Source of the DNA: Halopiger aswanensis
Lineage (GTDB): Archaea; Halobacteriota; Halobacteria; Halobacteriales; Natrialbaceae
Assembly: GCF_003610195.1 (NCBI RefSeq)
Contig: NZ_RAPO01000005.1
Location: 62,001-126,000, forward strand
Length of the DNA stretch: 64,000 nucleotides
Direction of reading: 5' to 3'
A program made the translations under genes and the position numbers. Under the pieces are notes generated by a model that saw only the letters and a program-made list of their open reading frames with translations, made no database searches and had not been told where the DNA came from. Below are positions 7,971 to 16,018 of the stretch, piece after piece; the first letter of the stretch is position 1, and each line of letters starts with the position of its first letter.

Positions 7971-9758
7971 ATGGACCTCGATCCGGAGTACATCGGTGCG
8001 TGGAAGCGACTCGACGGATCGGACAGAGCCGATCCAGACGGAGGGGCCGACCTCGTCTGTCTCCACGTCAGCGACCTGCACGGCCAGCTCGGTCCCGAGC
8101 ACCACGTCTACTACGACAATCCCGAATCGCACCCCGACTTCGACTTCGGCGACGATGATCGGATCCTCCGGCGCGGCGGCGGAATCGCGCTGCTGGCAGC
8201 GAAACTCGAGGAGATTCGCTCGGCCGCCGACGAGACGCTCACGCTGATGAGCGGCGACACGTTCCACGGGAGCGCCGAGACGACGTACACGGAGGGCAGC
8301 GCCATGCTCGAGCCGGTGAACGCGCACATCGAGCCCAACGTGTATGTCCCCGGAAACTGGGACTTCGGAAACGAGGGCGCCGAGGACGGCAGCCTCCAGG
8401 AACTGATGGGTGAACTCGAGGCGCAGGTACTGGCGAACAATCTCTACGAAGCGGATGCCGACGAGTTACTGTTCGATCCCTACATGGTCGAGCGCGTGGG
8501 TGGCCTTGATATTGGCGTCGTCGGGATGACGAACGTCTACATCGATCGGATGGCGCCGGCGTTCCACGAGGGGAAGTACCGATTCGGGAAACATCCTACG
8601 CTGCTCGAGGAAGCCGCTCGAAACGCGCGCGACGACGGCGCCGACGTCGTTCTCGCGGTCACCGAGATCGGCCTCCAGTGGGCAGTGCAAGCGGCGAAAG
8701 ACCTCGAGGATATCGACGTCCTGTTCAGCGCACACACCCACGAGTACACCCACGATCCGATTCTGATCGACGAGACGGAGACGCTGGTCGTCGAGTCGGG
8801 GACCGGCGACGGACTGGGACGCGTAGACCTCCGCATCGACGATGACGGCATTGCGTTCCGCCACGTCCTCTACTGTCTCGCCGAAGACCACGAGTACACG
8901 CCCGATCCCGATCCGGCGGCCGAACGGACGGTCGAGCGCGTTCGGTCACCGTTCTTCGGCGACGGCGTCAGCTTCGATCGAGGAGACGGCACCCTTAAGC
9001 GGCCGCTGGATACGGTCGTCGGTCGAACGGAAACGTCGCTCGACCGCCAGTCGTTCCTCGAGAGCGGGTGGAACGTCCTGTTCGCCGACGCACTGCGGGA
9101 GTACTTCGGGACCGAACTGGCGGTCACTCACGGCTTCCGCTACGGACCGGCGATTCCCGCGGGCGAAATCACGCTCGAGCACCTGTACCGAGCGTTCCCG
9201 ATGACCGCACCGGTAGCCCGCGGCGAAGCGTACGGGCAGCAACTGCTGAATCACATGGAAGCCTTCCTCGAGGACAACTTTACGCCGTACGTCTACGAGC
9301 AGGAGGACGGCCGGGTTCGGAACTACTCGTCGAACGTGGAGGCGGTCGTCGATCCGACTGCGAAACGCGAGCGCCGGCTCGTCGATCTCGTCGTCGACGG
9401 GGAGTCGGTCGATCCCGAAGCGCGCTACTCGATCGCGACGTTCACCCGACCCGGCGATCCCGAACGGGATCTCGGGAACTGCGGCTTCCCCTTCCGGGAC
9501 GTCCGCGTCGAGGACGGCGTCGTTCCGGTCGACGTCATCGTCGACTACCTCGAGGATCACTCGCCGATCAAGTACGGAGAGACGGAACTCGTCCGGACGC
9601 CTGACGACGGCGGTCACGTCCAGAATACGCCCGCCGACGGCCCCTACCCGTACGTCCAACCCGGAGTCGATTATGCCGGCGGTGAGAAGTACTGCGAAAC
9701 GCGACTGATCCCCACTATCACTCGCTTCCCCGATGCTGGTCGAAATCCGTTTCGATAG
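7971..9758 (+). CDS. SoxB/5'-nucleotidase-family metallophosphoesterase
   Basis: A 595-residue protein. The N-terminal calcineurin-like domain carries the metal motifs VSDLHG (Asp35, His37), SGDTFHGS, VPGNWDFGNEG and SAHTHEYTHD; the C-terminal half matches the 5'-nucleotidase substrate domain, ending with the YSIATF region. The GNWDF form of the Asn/Asp motif is reminiscent of SoxB, the thiosulfohydrolase of the Sox pathway, rather than the GNHEFD of nucleotidases. Against this, there is no signal peptide and no SoxXA, SoxYZ or SoxCD gene in the window. Either a sulfur-related hydrolase or a nucleotide/UDP-sugar hydrolase is possible. Confidence 0.82.
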   Translation: MDLDPEYIGAWKRLDGSDRADPDGGADLVCLHVSDLHGQLGPEHHVYYDNPESHPDFDFGDDDRILRRGGGIALLAAKLEEIRSAADETLTLMSGDTFHGSAETTYTEGSAMLEPVNAHIEPNVYVPGNWDFGNEGAEDGSLQELMGELEAQVLANNLYEADADELLFDPYMVERVGGLDIGVVGMTNVYIDRMAPAFHEGKYRFGKHPTLLEEAARNARDDGADVVLAVTEIGLQWAVQAAKDLEDIDVLFSAHTHEYTHDPILIDETETLVVESGTGDGLGRVDLRIDDDGIAFRHVLYCLAEDHEYTPDPDPAAERTVERVRSPFFGDGVSFDRGDGTLKRPLDTVVGRTETSLDRQSFLESGWNVLFADALREYFGTELAVTHGFRYGPAIPAGEITLEHLYRAFPMTAPVARGEAYGQQLLNHMEAFLEDNFTPYVYEQEDGRVRNYSSNVEAVVDPTAKRERRLVDLVVDGESVDPEARYSIATFTRPGDPERDLGNCGFPFRDVRVEDGVVPVDVIVDYLEDHSPIKYGETELVRTPDDGGHVQNTPADGPYPYVQPGVDYAGGEKYCETRLIPTITRFPDAGRNPFR

Positions 9759-9820
9759 CAACACCGTGTTCTCGGCGACTGTGTAGCACGGACGTCGCTA
9801 CCGCCTCACGGATCGATACC

Positions 9821-9841
9821 GATTTGCTGACCCAGCAAATC
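9821..9841. promoter_or_regulatory. 21-bp palindrome, copy 3 (candidate operator)
   Basis: GATTTGCTGA-C-CCAGCAAATC differs from the perfect copy at 3805-3825 by one base. It lies 49-69 bp before the ATG (9890) of the DsbA-like gene. Confidence 0.62.
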
Positions 9842-9889
9842 GCCGGTTCCGTTACGGACGCGGGCCGGAAACGATCCCAGCAACAACCG

Positions 9890-10615
9890 ATGTCGCTCGA
9901 TCAACCATCCCGCCGTGCCTTCCTCGCCGGCTCAGTCGTAACCGTCGGCGCCGGCGGCGCCTACTATCTCACGGGATCCGACGAGACTGCACACGACATT
10001 TCCCCCTCGCTCCATTCGAGCGATGAGACGTCCGCACTGGGTATCGATCTCGCCAGAAAGCCGATCGTCGGCTCGCCCGACGCGCCGCTCGAACTCTACT
10101 ACTGGACTGACTTCCAATGTCCGTTCTGCGAGCAATTCGAACGAGAGACGTTTCCGGATCTCGTTCGGAAGTACGTCGAGACCGGCGACGTTCGCGTCGT
10201 GGTGATCACGATTCCGTACTTCGGCGCGGACTCGATGACAGCCGCGGTGGCGAGCAAGTGTGTCTGGGAGCAGGTCCGCGACGACGAGCCGTCCGCCTAC
10301 TGGGACTGGCACGCGGCGGTCTTCGAGCAGCAGGGCGAGAAGAATTCGGGCTGGGCGTCCGCTGAGAACCTCCTCAAGTACACCCGCTCCGTTTCCGGCG
10401 TCGACGCGGACGCGCTCGAGCCATGTCTCGCTGATCGACGGTCGGAACTCGAGAGTGAGATAAACGCGGATGTGGACCGAGCACGTTCGATCGGCGTGAC
10501 TGGGACGCCGACGTTCGTCGTCTTTGATCCGGAAACCGAAACTGCCGGCTCGCTCGTCGGCGCACAGCCGCTGGAACGGTTCGACGAGGCGATCGATCGG
10601 ATCGAGGACGCGTAA
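9890..10615 (+). CDS. DsbA-family thiol oxidoreductase, twin-arginine exported
   Basis: A 241-residue protein. The leader SRRAFLAGS followed by a hydrophobic stretch is a twin-arginine signal, so it probably acts outside the membrane. The DsbA/DSBA-like thioredoxin domain has the active site Cys-Pro-Phe-Cys in DFQCPFCEQFE and the cis-Pro in TGTPTFVV. The frame is open upstream to a TTG inside the palindrome at 9821-9841; ATG 9890 is preferred because the leader starts there. The family forms or isomerises disulfides in exported proteins. Control by the shared palindrome links it to the CxxC membrane pair. Confidence 0.9.
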   Translation: MSLDQPSRRAFLAGSVVTVGAGGAYYLTGSDETAHDISPSLHSSDETSALGIDLARKPIVGSPDAPLELYYWTDFQCPFCEQFERETFPDLVRKYVETGDVRVVVITIPYFGADSMTAAVASKCVWEQVRDDEPSAYWDWHAAVFEQQGEKNSGWASAENLLKYTRSVSGVDADALEPCLADRRSELESEINADVDRARSIGVTGTPTFVVFDPETETAGSLVGAQPLERFDEAIDRIEDA

Positions 10616-10771
10616 CTGCACGGGTGTCTCGAGGCTGCCCGGACTGCGAATGAGATGGTCTGCTGGACCGGCACGGAGCGACGATCCCGATCGTCGGCAG
10701 CGACGGCCCCGTCGGACGGCGCTTGCAGCAGACAGCAGTGTGCACTTTTTTCACAACCACGAACATCAGAT

Positions 10772-11313
10772 ATGGCCAGCAACGGTAGCGCGTGGTTCGG
10801 GTTACACGAGCGAGTGAAACCGCTCGTTCGGGCGGGTATCGTCCTCGGGATCGGACTGGGCGGGTTCTTCGACGGAATCGTCCTCCACCAGCTCCTTCAG
10901 TGGCACCACATGCTGTCGGCCCAGACAGATCCGACGGTCCTCGCGGACCTGCGCTTGAACGTGGTCGCCGACGGCCTCTTCCACGTCGGCACCTACCTCT
11001 TCACGATCGCGGGGATCGTCCTCCTACTTCGCGCGTGGCAACGGTCGGACGTTCCGCCGTCGGGACGAGCGCTCCTCGGGTCAACGATCATCGGCTGGGG
11101 CGTCTTCAACCTCCTCGAGGGGCTCGTGAACCACCAGCTCCTCGGGATCCACCACGTCTGGCCGGAGGGACCGGGAGCGTCCTCCTCTGGGACGTCGTCT
11201 TCCTCCTCTCGGGCGCGGTCTTCATCGTCGGCGGGTACGCCGTGATCCGGCTCGACGGACGGTCAGTTGAGGGCGATCGAGACGAGCGCGCGACGGACGA
11301 CCGCCCGACGTGA
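10772..11313 (+). pseudogene. DUF2243 membrane protein, frameshifted
   Basis: From ATG 10772 the first frame encodes about 134 residues of a DUF2243 protein: GFFDGIVLHQLLQWHHML, DGLFH and NLLEGLVNHQLLGIHHVWPEGP. The frame then turns to serine-rich nonsense, while the -1 frame continues the family (VLLWDVVFLLSGAVFIVGGY) to a stop at 11313. One G added to the run 11173-11175 restores one frame. DUF2243 proteins have four membrane segments with conserved histidines and unknown function; they often occur near copper and oxidase genes. The defect is a real frameshift or a homopolymer sequencing error. Confidence 0.82.
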
Positions 11314-11355
11314 TCGTGGTCCGGATCACACTCTCGATCTCGCCGGCGGGCCCGC

Positions 11356-13011
11356 TCACTCGTATTCGAACACGCGAGCCATCCCCCGCTCGAGGTGGTA
11401 GACGTTGTGGCAGTGAAAGAGCCAGTCGCCGGGGTTGTCCGCGCGGAAGTCGAACGTCACCTGATCGCCGTGCGGTTCGACGAGGACGGTATCCTTGACC
11501 GCGTCGCCGACCTGAAAGAAGTGGCCGTGGAGGTGCATCGGGTGGATCGCCGGACTGCGGTTTACCATCCGCACGCGGACGTGGTCGCCCTCGCTGATCT
11601 CGAGGGAATCAGCGTCTGGGTACGTCTCGCCGTCGATGGTCCATGCATCCGAGTCTGCACCGCTCATCATCCCGCCTGAGAGGGTAAAATCGAACGTCCG
11701 ATCCGGCTCCCCGTCTACGTCCAGCGGCTCGAGCGCCTGGAGGGCGCCGTACTCGAGTTCGTTGCCGTCGAACTGCGGCTGGTCGGCAGAGCCGGCGTCG
11801 GACGCGTCCGCGTAGCGCAGCCTCGCCTCCGCGGGGTCCTCCTCGCCGACGACGGGTTCCCCAACGACGGCCCATTCGCCGGGGGAGTCGGCCTCGAGGA
11901 TCGCGTCGTAGCGCTCGCCCATGCTCATCATGAACGAGTCCACCTCGACGGGTTCGACCGGTCGGCCGTCGGCGTGCGTGATTGTCAGCGAGTGGCCGCC
12001 GACGCCGACGCGATAGGTTGTGGCGCTGCTCGGGTTAATAAATCGCAGTCGGACACGCTCGCCTTCTCCGACCTCGAAGACAGGCGGATCCGAGGGGAGG
12101 CGACCGTTAACGAGCAGTCCCTCGTACGGCGGTCGCTGATTCATCATCTGACTGCCGGGCCCCGTACCGTCGCTATCTCCGCCTGGTCCACCACCGGGGC
12201 CCATCCCGTCACCTCCTCCCTGACCGTCGCCACCGCCGGGACCCATGCCGTCGCCGTTTCTACCCGGTCCGCCACCAGGTCCCATTCCGTTGCCGTCGCC
12301 GCCAGGTCCCATTCCGTTGCCGTCGCCGCCAGGTCCCATTCCGTTGCCGTCGCCACCGGGGCCACGACCGTCGCCTGAACCACCACCCTCACCGGCGGGA
12401 CCCATCCCGTCACCGCCTCCCGGCGGAGCTTCGATCGAATCTAGCGCCGGCTCCTCCGGGAGATAATCGTCGAACTGTAGCGTGTACTCGCGATCGTACT
12501 CGACATGCGGAGACTCCTCCTCGACGATCAGGGGGCCATAGAGCCCCCTGTCCAGTTGCAATCCGACGTGACTGTGGTAGACGTACGTCCCCGCTGGCGA
12601 CGCCTCGTACTCGTACTCGAACGTCTCGTCTGACAAAACGGGCTCTTGCGTGACGTCCGGAACGCCGTCCATCGGGTTCGGCACGGGGACGCCGTGCCAG
12701 TGGACCGTCGTCCCCTCGGGCAACCCGTTCTCGAGCGAGACGCGGAGCGTCTCTCCCTCGCTCACCCGGATCTCCGGCCCAGGGAACTGCTCCGCGTACA
12801 GCCACGTCTCGAGGCTCTCGTCCGCGCCGACGTCGACTTCCCCGCTTGAGGCGACCAGCGTTTCTTCCTGTGTACCGCCGTCGTCCTCCTGAGCAGGATG
12901 CTCGACGGTCGCCGATCCGATTCCGCTCGATAGTCCCGTGATCCCGAACAGCGTCGCGCCGCCGACGCGCAGTGCCTGCCGTCGCGGGACGGTTCGATCG
13001 TTCTCGTCCAT
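11356..13011 (-). CDS. Multicopper oxidase (laccase-like), with glycine-rich insertion
   Basis: A 551-residue oxidase from ATG 13011; the frame is open upstream but lacks a better ATG. The leader has PRRQALRVGG, a twin-arginine type signal. Copper motifs are VHWHGVPVPNPMDG, YVYHSHVGLQ, IHPMHLHGHFF and FHCHNVYHLERGMA, typical of three-domain laccases such as LccA of Haloferax. Between domains 1 and 2 lies a glycine-rich linker of about 95 residues built from GDGNGMGPG-like units, partly in perfect 27-bp repeats. It could be a flexible surface loop or a metal-facing extension. The methionines in each unit are notable, since Met-rich segments in copper oxidases can bind Cu(I). Confidence 0.92.
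   Translation of the reverse strand: MDENDRTVPRRQALRVGGATLFGITGLSSGIGSATVEHPAQEDDGGTQEETLVASSGEVDVGADESLETWLYAEQFPGPEIRVSEGETLRVSLENGLPEGTTVHWHGVPVPNPMDGVPDVTQEPVLSDETFEYEYEASPAGTYVYHSHVGLQLDRGLYGPLIVEEESPHVEYDREYTLQFDDYLPEEPALDSIEAPPGGGDGMGPAGEGGGSGDGRGPGGDGNGMGPGGDGNGMGPGGDGNGMGPGGGPGRNGDGMGPGGGDGQGGGDGMGPGGGPGGDSDGTGPGSQMMNQRPPYEGLLVNGRLPSDPPVFEVGEGERVRLRFINPSSATTYRVGVGGHSLTITHADGRPVEPVEVDSFMMSMGERYDAILEADSPGEWAVVGEPVVGEEDPAEARLRYADASDAGSADQPQFDGNELEYGALQALEPLDVDGEPDRTFDFTLSGGMMSGADSDAWTIDGETYPDADSLEISEGDHVRVRMVNRSPAIHPMHLHGHFFQVGDAVKDTVLVEPHGDQVTFDFRADNPGDWLFHCHNVYHLERGMARVFEYE
12275..12355. repeat. 27-bp tandem repeat (3 copies) inside the multicopper oxidase
   Basis: Three adjacent 27-bp units start at 12275, 12302 and 12329; units 1 and 2 are identical and unit 3 differs only in its last base. 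On the minus strand each encodes a nine-residue unit close to GDGNGMGPG. Less regular copies flank the array on both sides. Confidence 0.85.
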
Positions 13012-13145
13012 CACAGAATCGCCCACGACTGCCAGGAAAAAGGAGGGGGCATGACAGTGCGTGCAGATCTCGACCCGTGTCCGAGAGACGTGATCTCGAG
13101 ACCTGCCGGAGACCGCGACCGCGTTCGAACAGGCCGTACGCGAGC

Positions 13146-13706
13146 TCACTCGAGCGCTGCGATGAGCAGGAACGTCTCGGGGCGAACGGCCTCGTGCTCG
13201 ATGGCGAATCCGGCATCGCGGAGGGCCTCTGTCGCTTCGTCGGCGCTATAGCGCTCGTCGACTGGCGGCCCATCCTCGCCGGAGCCGGTCGCCGCCCAGT
13301 CGACGATCACGAGTCGGCCGTCCGGAGCGAGGACCCGCCGGATCTCGGCAATCGCCTCGTCGCTCGCGAACTCGTGGTAGGTCATCGTCGAGAACGCGGC
13401 GTCGACGTCGCCGTCGTCGAACGGCAGGTCACTCACGTCGCTGGTCACGAGGTCGACGTTCTCCGGGACGCCCTTCTCCCGGTAGTACTCGTGCATCTCC
13501 TCCTGAACGTCGACTGCATAGACTGCGCCGGCACGGGGCGCAACGTCGTCGGTGAAGAAGCCGGTCCCGCTACCGAGGTCGGCAACGGTGTCGTCCGGTG
13601 AGAGCGACAGCGCCCACAGCAGTTCCTCGGCCGATACGAACCGGTATCGCCGTCCCGCTTCCTCTAACTTGTCCGCTCGCTCGGCATCGAACGTGTGGTA
13701 TCCCAT
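13146..13706 (-). CDS. Class I SAM-dependent methyltransferase
   Basis: A 186-residue enzyme with the SAM-binding motif DLGSGTGFF, motif II AVDVQEEM, and LAPDGRLVIVDW as the post-core strand. It belongs to the UbiE/ArsM-like superfamily, but the substrate is unknown. It follows the DUF302 gene by 2 bp and is clearly in an operon with it. A similar pairing of DUF302 and methyltransferase recurs at 27944-29103. In a sulfur-rich neighbourhood, thiol or sulfide methylation is one possibility; this is inference. Confidence 0.85.
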   Translation of the reverse strand: MGYHTFDAERADKLEEAGRRYRFVSAEELLWALSLSPDDTVADLGSGTGFFTDDVAPRAGAVYAVDVQEEMHEYYREKGVPENVDLVTSDVSDLPFDDGDVDAAFSTMTYHEFASDEAIAEIRRVLAPDGRLVIVDWAATGSGEDGPPVDERYSADEATEALRDAGFAIEHEAVRPETFLLIAALE

Positions 13707-13708
13707 GG

Positions 13709-14146
13709 TTACAGTTCCTCGAAGGCTTTATCGACAAGTTCGCCGGTCTCGGCGACGATCTCCGCCATCTCCTCGTCGTCAGGAGCCATCCCGACGAGTC
13801 GCGCGATCCGCATGATCGAGACGTGGTAGACGCGCTGTCGACCCGGCTCTTCCTCCCAGATGACGACGTTACACGGGAACAGCGCGCCGAGTTTCCCGTC
13901 GGTGACCTCGAGTGCACGGTCGGCCACCGCGGGGTTACACGCGCCGAGGACGTAGTAGGGGTCGCGGTCGGCATCGACCTTTTCGTTGAGCAGTTCCGAG
14001 GGCGAAAACTCGACCGGAACGCCGAAGCCGGCATCAGTGAACACCTCGCGGACGTGTTCAATCGCCTCCTCGTGGTCCATCTCGAGGACGGTCTGCGTTT
14101 GGCCAATATCGTCCGGGTCTATCTGTGTGGGATCAATAGGAAGCAT
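13709..14146 (-). CDS. DUF302 domain protein
   Basis: A 145-residue protein from ATG 14146. It matches DUF302: a GFGVPVEF strand, then the conserved YYVLGACNPAVADRAL and LFPCNVVIWEEE segments. The two conserved cysteines (GACNP and FPCNV) are characteristic of the family. The function of DUF302 is unproven; members occur with sulfur oxidation and disulfide reductase genes in other prokaryotes. It is the first gene of an operon with the methyltransferase at 13146-13706. Confidence 0.87.
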   Translation of the reverse strand: MLPIDPTQIDPDDIGQTQTVLEMDHEEAIEHVREVFTDAGFGVPVEFSPSELLNEKVDADRDPYYVLGACNPAVADRALEVTDGKLGALFPCNVVIWEEEPGRQRVYHVSIMRIARLVGMAPDDEEMAEIVAETGELVDKAFEEL

Positions 14147-14263
14147 CGTTCGTGTAGAGTATTGGGTCGAATACGAAAGTCGTTTCCGAATTTCGACGTC
14201 GCCGTTTCGCCGGTTCGGAAAATCGACCAAACGCATATTCGTCTTACTTGCGGAGATTTACCT

Positions 14264-14476
14264 ATGGATTCGGACGCTGCTTCCCGACGGACGCTTCTCG
14301 GCGTCGCAGGGGTGGCGAGCCTCTGTTGTGTCGGACCCGGCGCCGCTGCCGTTACCGGTGCCACCACCGTCGGGCTGGTTGCTGGGCTCGTACAGGGGCT
14401 CGTCGTGTTCGTCGTACTTGGTGCCGTCGCGCTGCTGTTCCGACGACGGTCCGACTGCTCGTCCTGTGATACGTAA
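14264..14476 (+). CDS. Small membrane protein with CC motif
   Basis: A 70-residue protein with two hydrophobic segments (about 11-40 and 43-59) and a C-terminal CSSC. The first segment holds Cys21-Cys22 in SLCCVGPG, which is reminiscent of the vicinal cysteines of MerT-type and related metal-transport membrane proteins, but the similarity is short. ATG 14264 follows an AT-rich stretch; the same frame is open further upstream without a convincing start. Function is unknown; metal or thiol traffic is a guess. Confidence 0.6.
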   Translation: MDSDAASRRTLLGVAGVASLCCVGPGAAAVTGATTVGLVAGLVQGLVVFVVLGAVALLFRRRSDCSSCDT

Positions 14477-14598
14477 CCACCTTCGTCGACCGAAACCGTA
14501 ACTGCTTGCTTCATCACTCCGTACGGCTGCCGCATCGATTCTGGAACCAGTTCAAGTGACGGCCGCTAGCAACCAGCAACCCAAGGAACCCTAACTGG

Positions 14599-14614
14599 AC
14601 TATGATTTCATAGT
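14599..14614. promoter_or_regulatory. Palindrome and promoter region before CoA-disulfide reductase
   Basis: ACTATGA-TT-TCATAGT is a perfect inverted repeat 51-66 bp before ATG 14665. A TATA-like aatactttag (about 14631-14640) follows at a distance that fits a leaderless start at 14665. The half-site atttcatagt recurs near 18257, before the class V PLP gene. Confidence 0.4.
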
Positions 14615-14664
14615 ATTGGGAATTTCTAGAAATACTTTAGTCGTTGCCGTCTTAACGTCAACAT

Positions 14665-16011
14665 ATGAGCGACACGTTCGTCGTCGTCGGCGGTGACGCC
14701 GCGGGAATGAGCGCCGCGAGCAAGGCGAAACGAGAGGATCCGAGCTGCGACGTGATCGTCTTCGAGAAGGGCAAGTGGGTTTCCTACGCCGCTTGCGGGA
14801 TGCCTTATTACGTCAAAGGTGAGGTCGACGAACTGGACGATCTCGTGGCCGTAACGCCCGAGGAGTTCCGGGAGGAACGCGACATCGACCTACGTACGGC
14901 CGCAGAAGTTGTCGACATCGACCGCGAGGCGAGGACGGTGACAGTCGAGACGAGCAAGGGAACCGAAGAACAGCCTTACGACGACCTGCTCATTGCGACC
15001 GGGGCGAGCGCGATCGAACCGCCCTTCGATGGGCTCGGCCACGAGGGCGTGTTCACCATCCACGACATGGACGAGGCCGACGCCATCGAGGACTACGTCA
15101 CCGGGCGCGACCCCGAGACCGCCGCGATCGTCGGCGGAGGCTACGTCGGCATCGAGATGGCCGAGGCGCTGTCGACCCGCGGCGTCGACGTCCACCTCTA
15201 CGAGATGCTGCCCCACGTCCTCCAGCCGTTCGGCGAAGCCGTCGCCGAAGTCGTCGAAGACCACCTCCGCGAACAAGGCGTCGACCTACACCTCGAGACC
15301 GCCGTGTCGGGATTCGGCGGCGACGATCGGGTCGGGACCGTCGAACTAGAGGACGAGACTGTCCCCGCGGACGTTGCGATCGTCGGCGTCGGTGTGGCGC
15401 CGAACACCGACCTCGCCGAGCGCGCAGGCATCGAACTCGGACCGACCGGCGCGATCGCGACCGACGAGTACGGGCGCACGAACGACAGGCACGTCTACGC
15501 GGCGGGTGACTGCGCCGAGGCAACCAACGTCGTGACCGGCGAACCGGATCACGTTCCGCTGGCGCTGACCGCCAACCGCGCGGGCCGGGCGATCGGACAG
15601 ACCGTCACCGGCGATCCCACGCCGACCGGCGGCACCGCCGGCACTGCGATTGTGAAGGCGTTCGACCTCGGGGCCGCTCGGACAGGGATCGTCGACGAGG
15701 ATCAGGCACGCAAGGCTGGATTCGATCCCGTTTCCGTGACGATTTCGGCGTCGACGCGCGCTCACTACTACCCCGACGGCGCGGAACTCACCGTTACGCT
15801 GGTCGCCGACCGCGAGAGCGGCAGGCTGCTCGGCGGCACCGTCGTCGGTCGCGAGGGTACAAAACGTATCGACACGGTCGCGACGGCGCTGACGAGCGGA
15901 ATGACTGTCTCCGAACTGCAGAACACAGACTTGGCGTACGCGCCGCCCTTCAGCCCCGTCTGGGATCCGATCCTCACGGCCGCGAAGGTTCTCAACGGAA
16001 AACTCGAGTGA
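14665..16011 (+). CDS. cdr: CoA-disulfide reductase-like FAD/NAD(P) oxidoreductase
   Basis: A 448-residue flavoprotein. The FAD site GGDAAGMSAA starts at residue 9; the single redox cysteine lies in SYAACGMPYYV, as in CoA-disulfide reductase and NADH oxidase/NADH-dependent persulfide reductase. The NAD motif is VGGGYVGIEMAE, and the second FAD motif is VYAAGDCAE. The C-terminal dimerisation domain is present. There is no fused rhodanese domain, but a YgaP-like gene and rhodaneses are nearby, which supports reduction of CoA disulfide, CoA persulfide or polysulfide. The M20 peptidase follows after 7 bp. Confidence 0.88.
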   Translation: MSDTFVVVGGDAAGMSAASKAKREDPSCDVIVFEKGKWVSYAACGMPYYVKGEVDELDDLVAVTPEEFREERDIDLRTAAEVVDIDREARTVTVETSKGTEEQPYDDLLIATGASAIEPPFDGLGHEGVFTIHDMDEADAIEDYVTGRDPETAAIVGGGYVGIEMAEALSTRGVDVHLYEMLPHVLQPFGEAVAEVVEDHLREQGVDLHLETAVSGFGGDDRVGTVELEDETVPADVAIVGVGVAPNTDLAERAGIELGPTGAIATDEYGRTNDRHVYAAGDCAEATNVVTGEPDHVPLALTANRAGRAIGQTVTGDPTPTGGTAGTAIVKAFDLGAARTGIVDEDQARKAGFDPVSVTISASTRAHYYPDGAELTVTLVADRESGRLLGGTVVGREGTKRIDTVATALTSGMTVSELQNTDLAYAPPFSPVWDPILTAAKVLNGKLE

Positions 16012-16018
16012 CGAGCCG

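Noticed and set aside
12144..12413. Repetitive open frames in the multicopper oxidase linker
   Set aside because: The tandem GC-rich repeat opens every frame; only the oxidase frame has copper motifs on both sides.
13598..14263. Long plus-strand extension upstream of the small CC membrane protein
   Set aside because: It is antisense to the DUF302 gene; the real protein begins at 14264.
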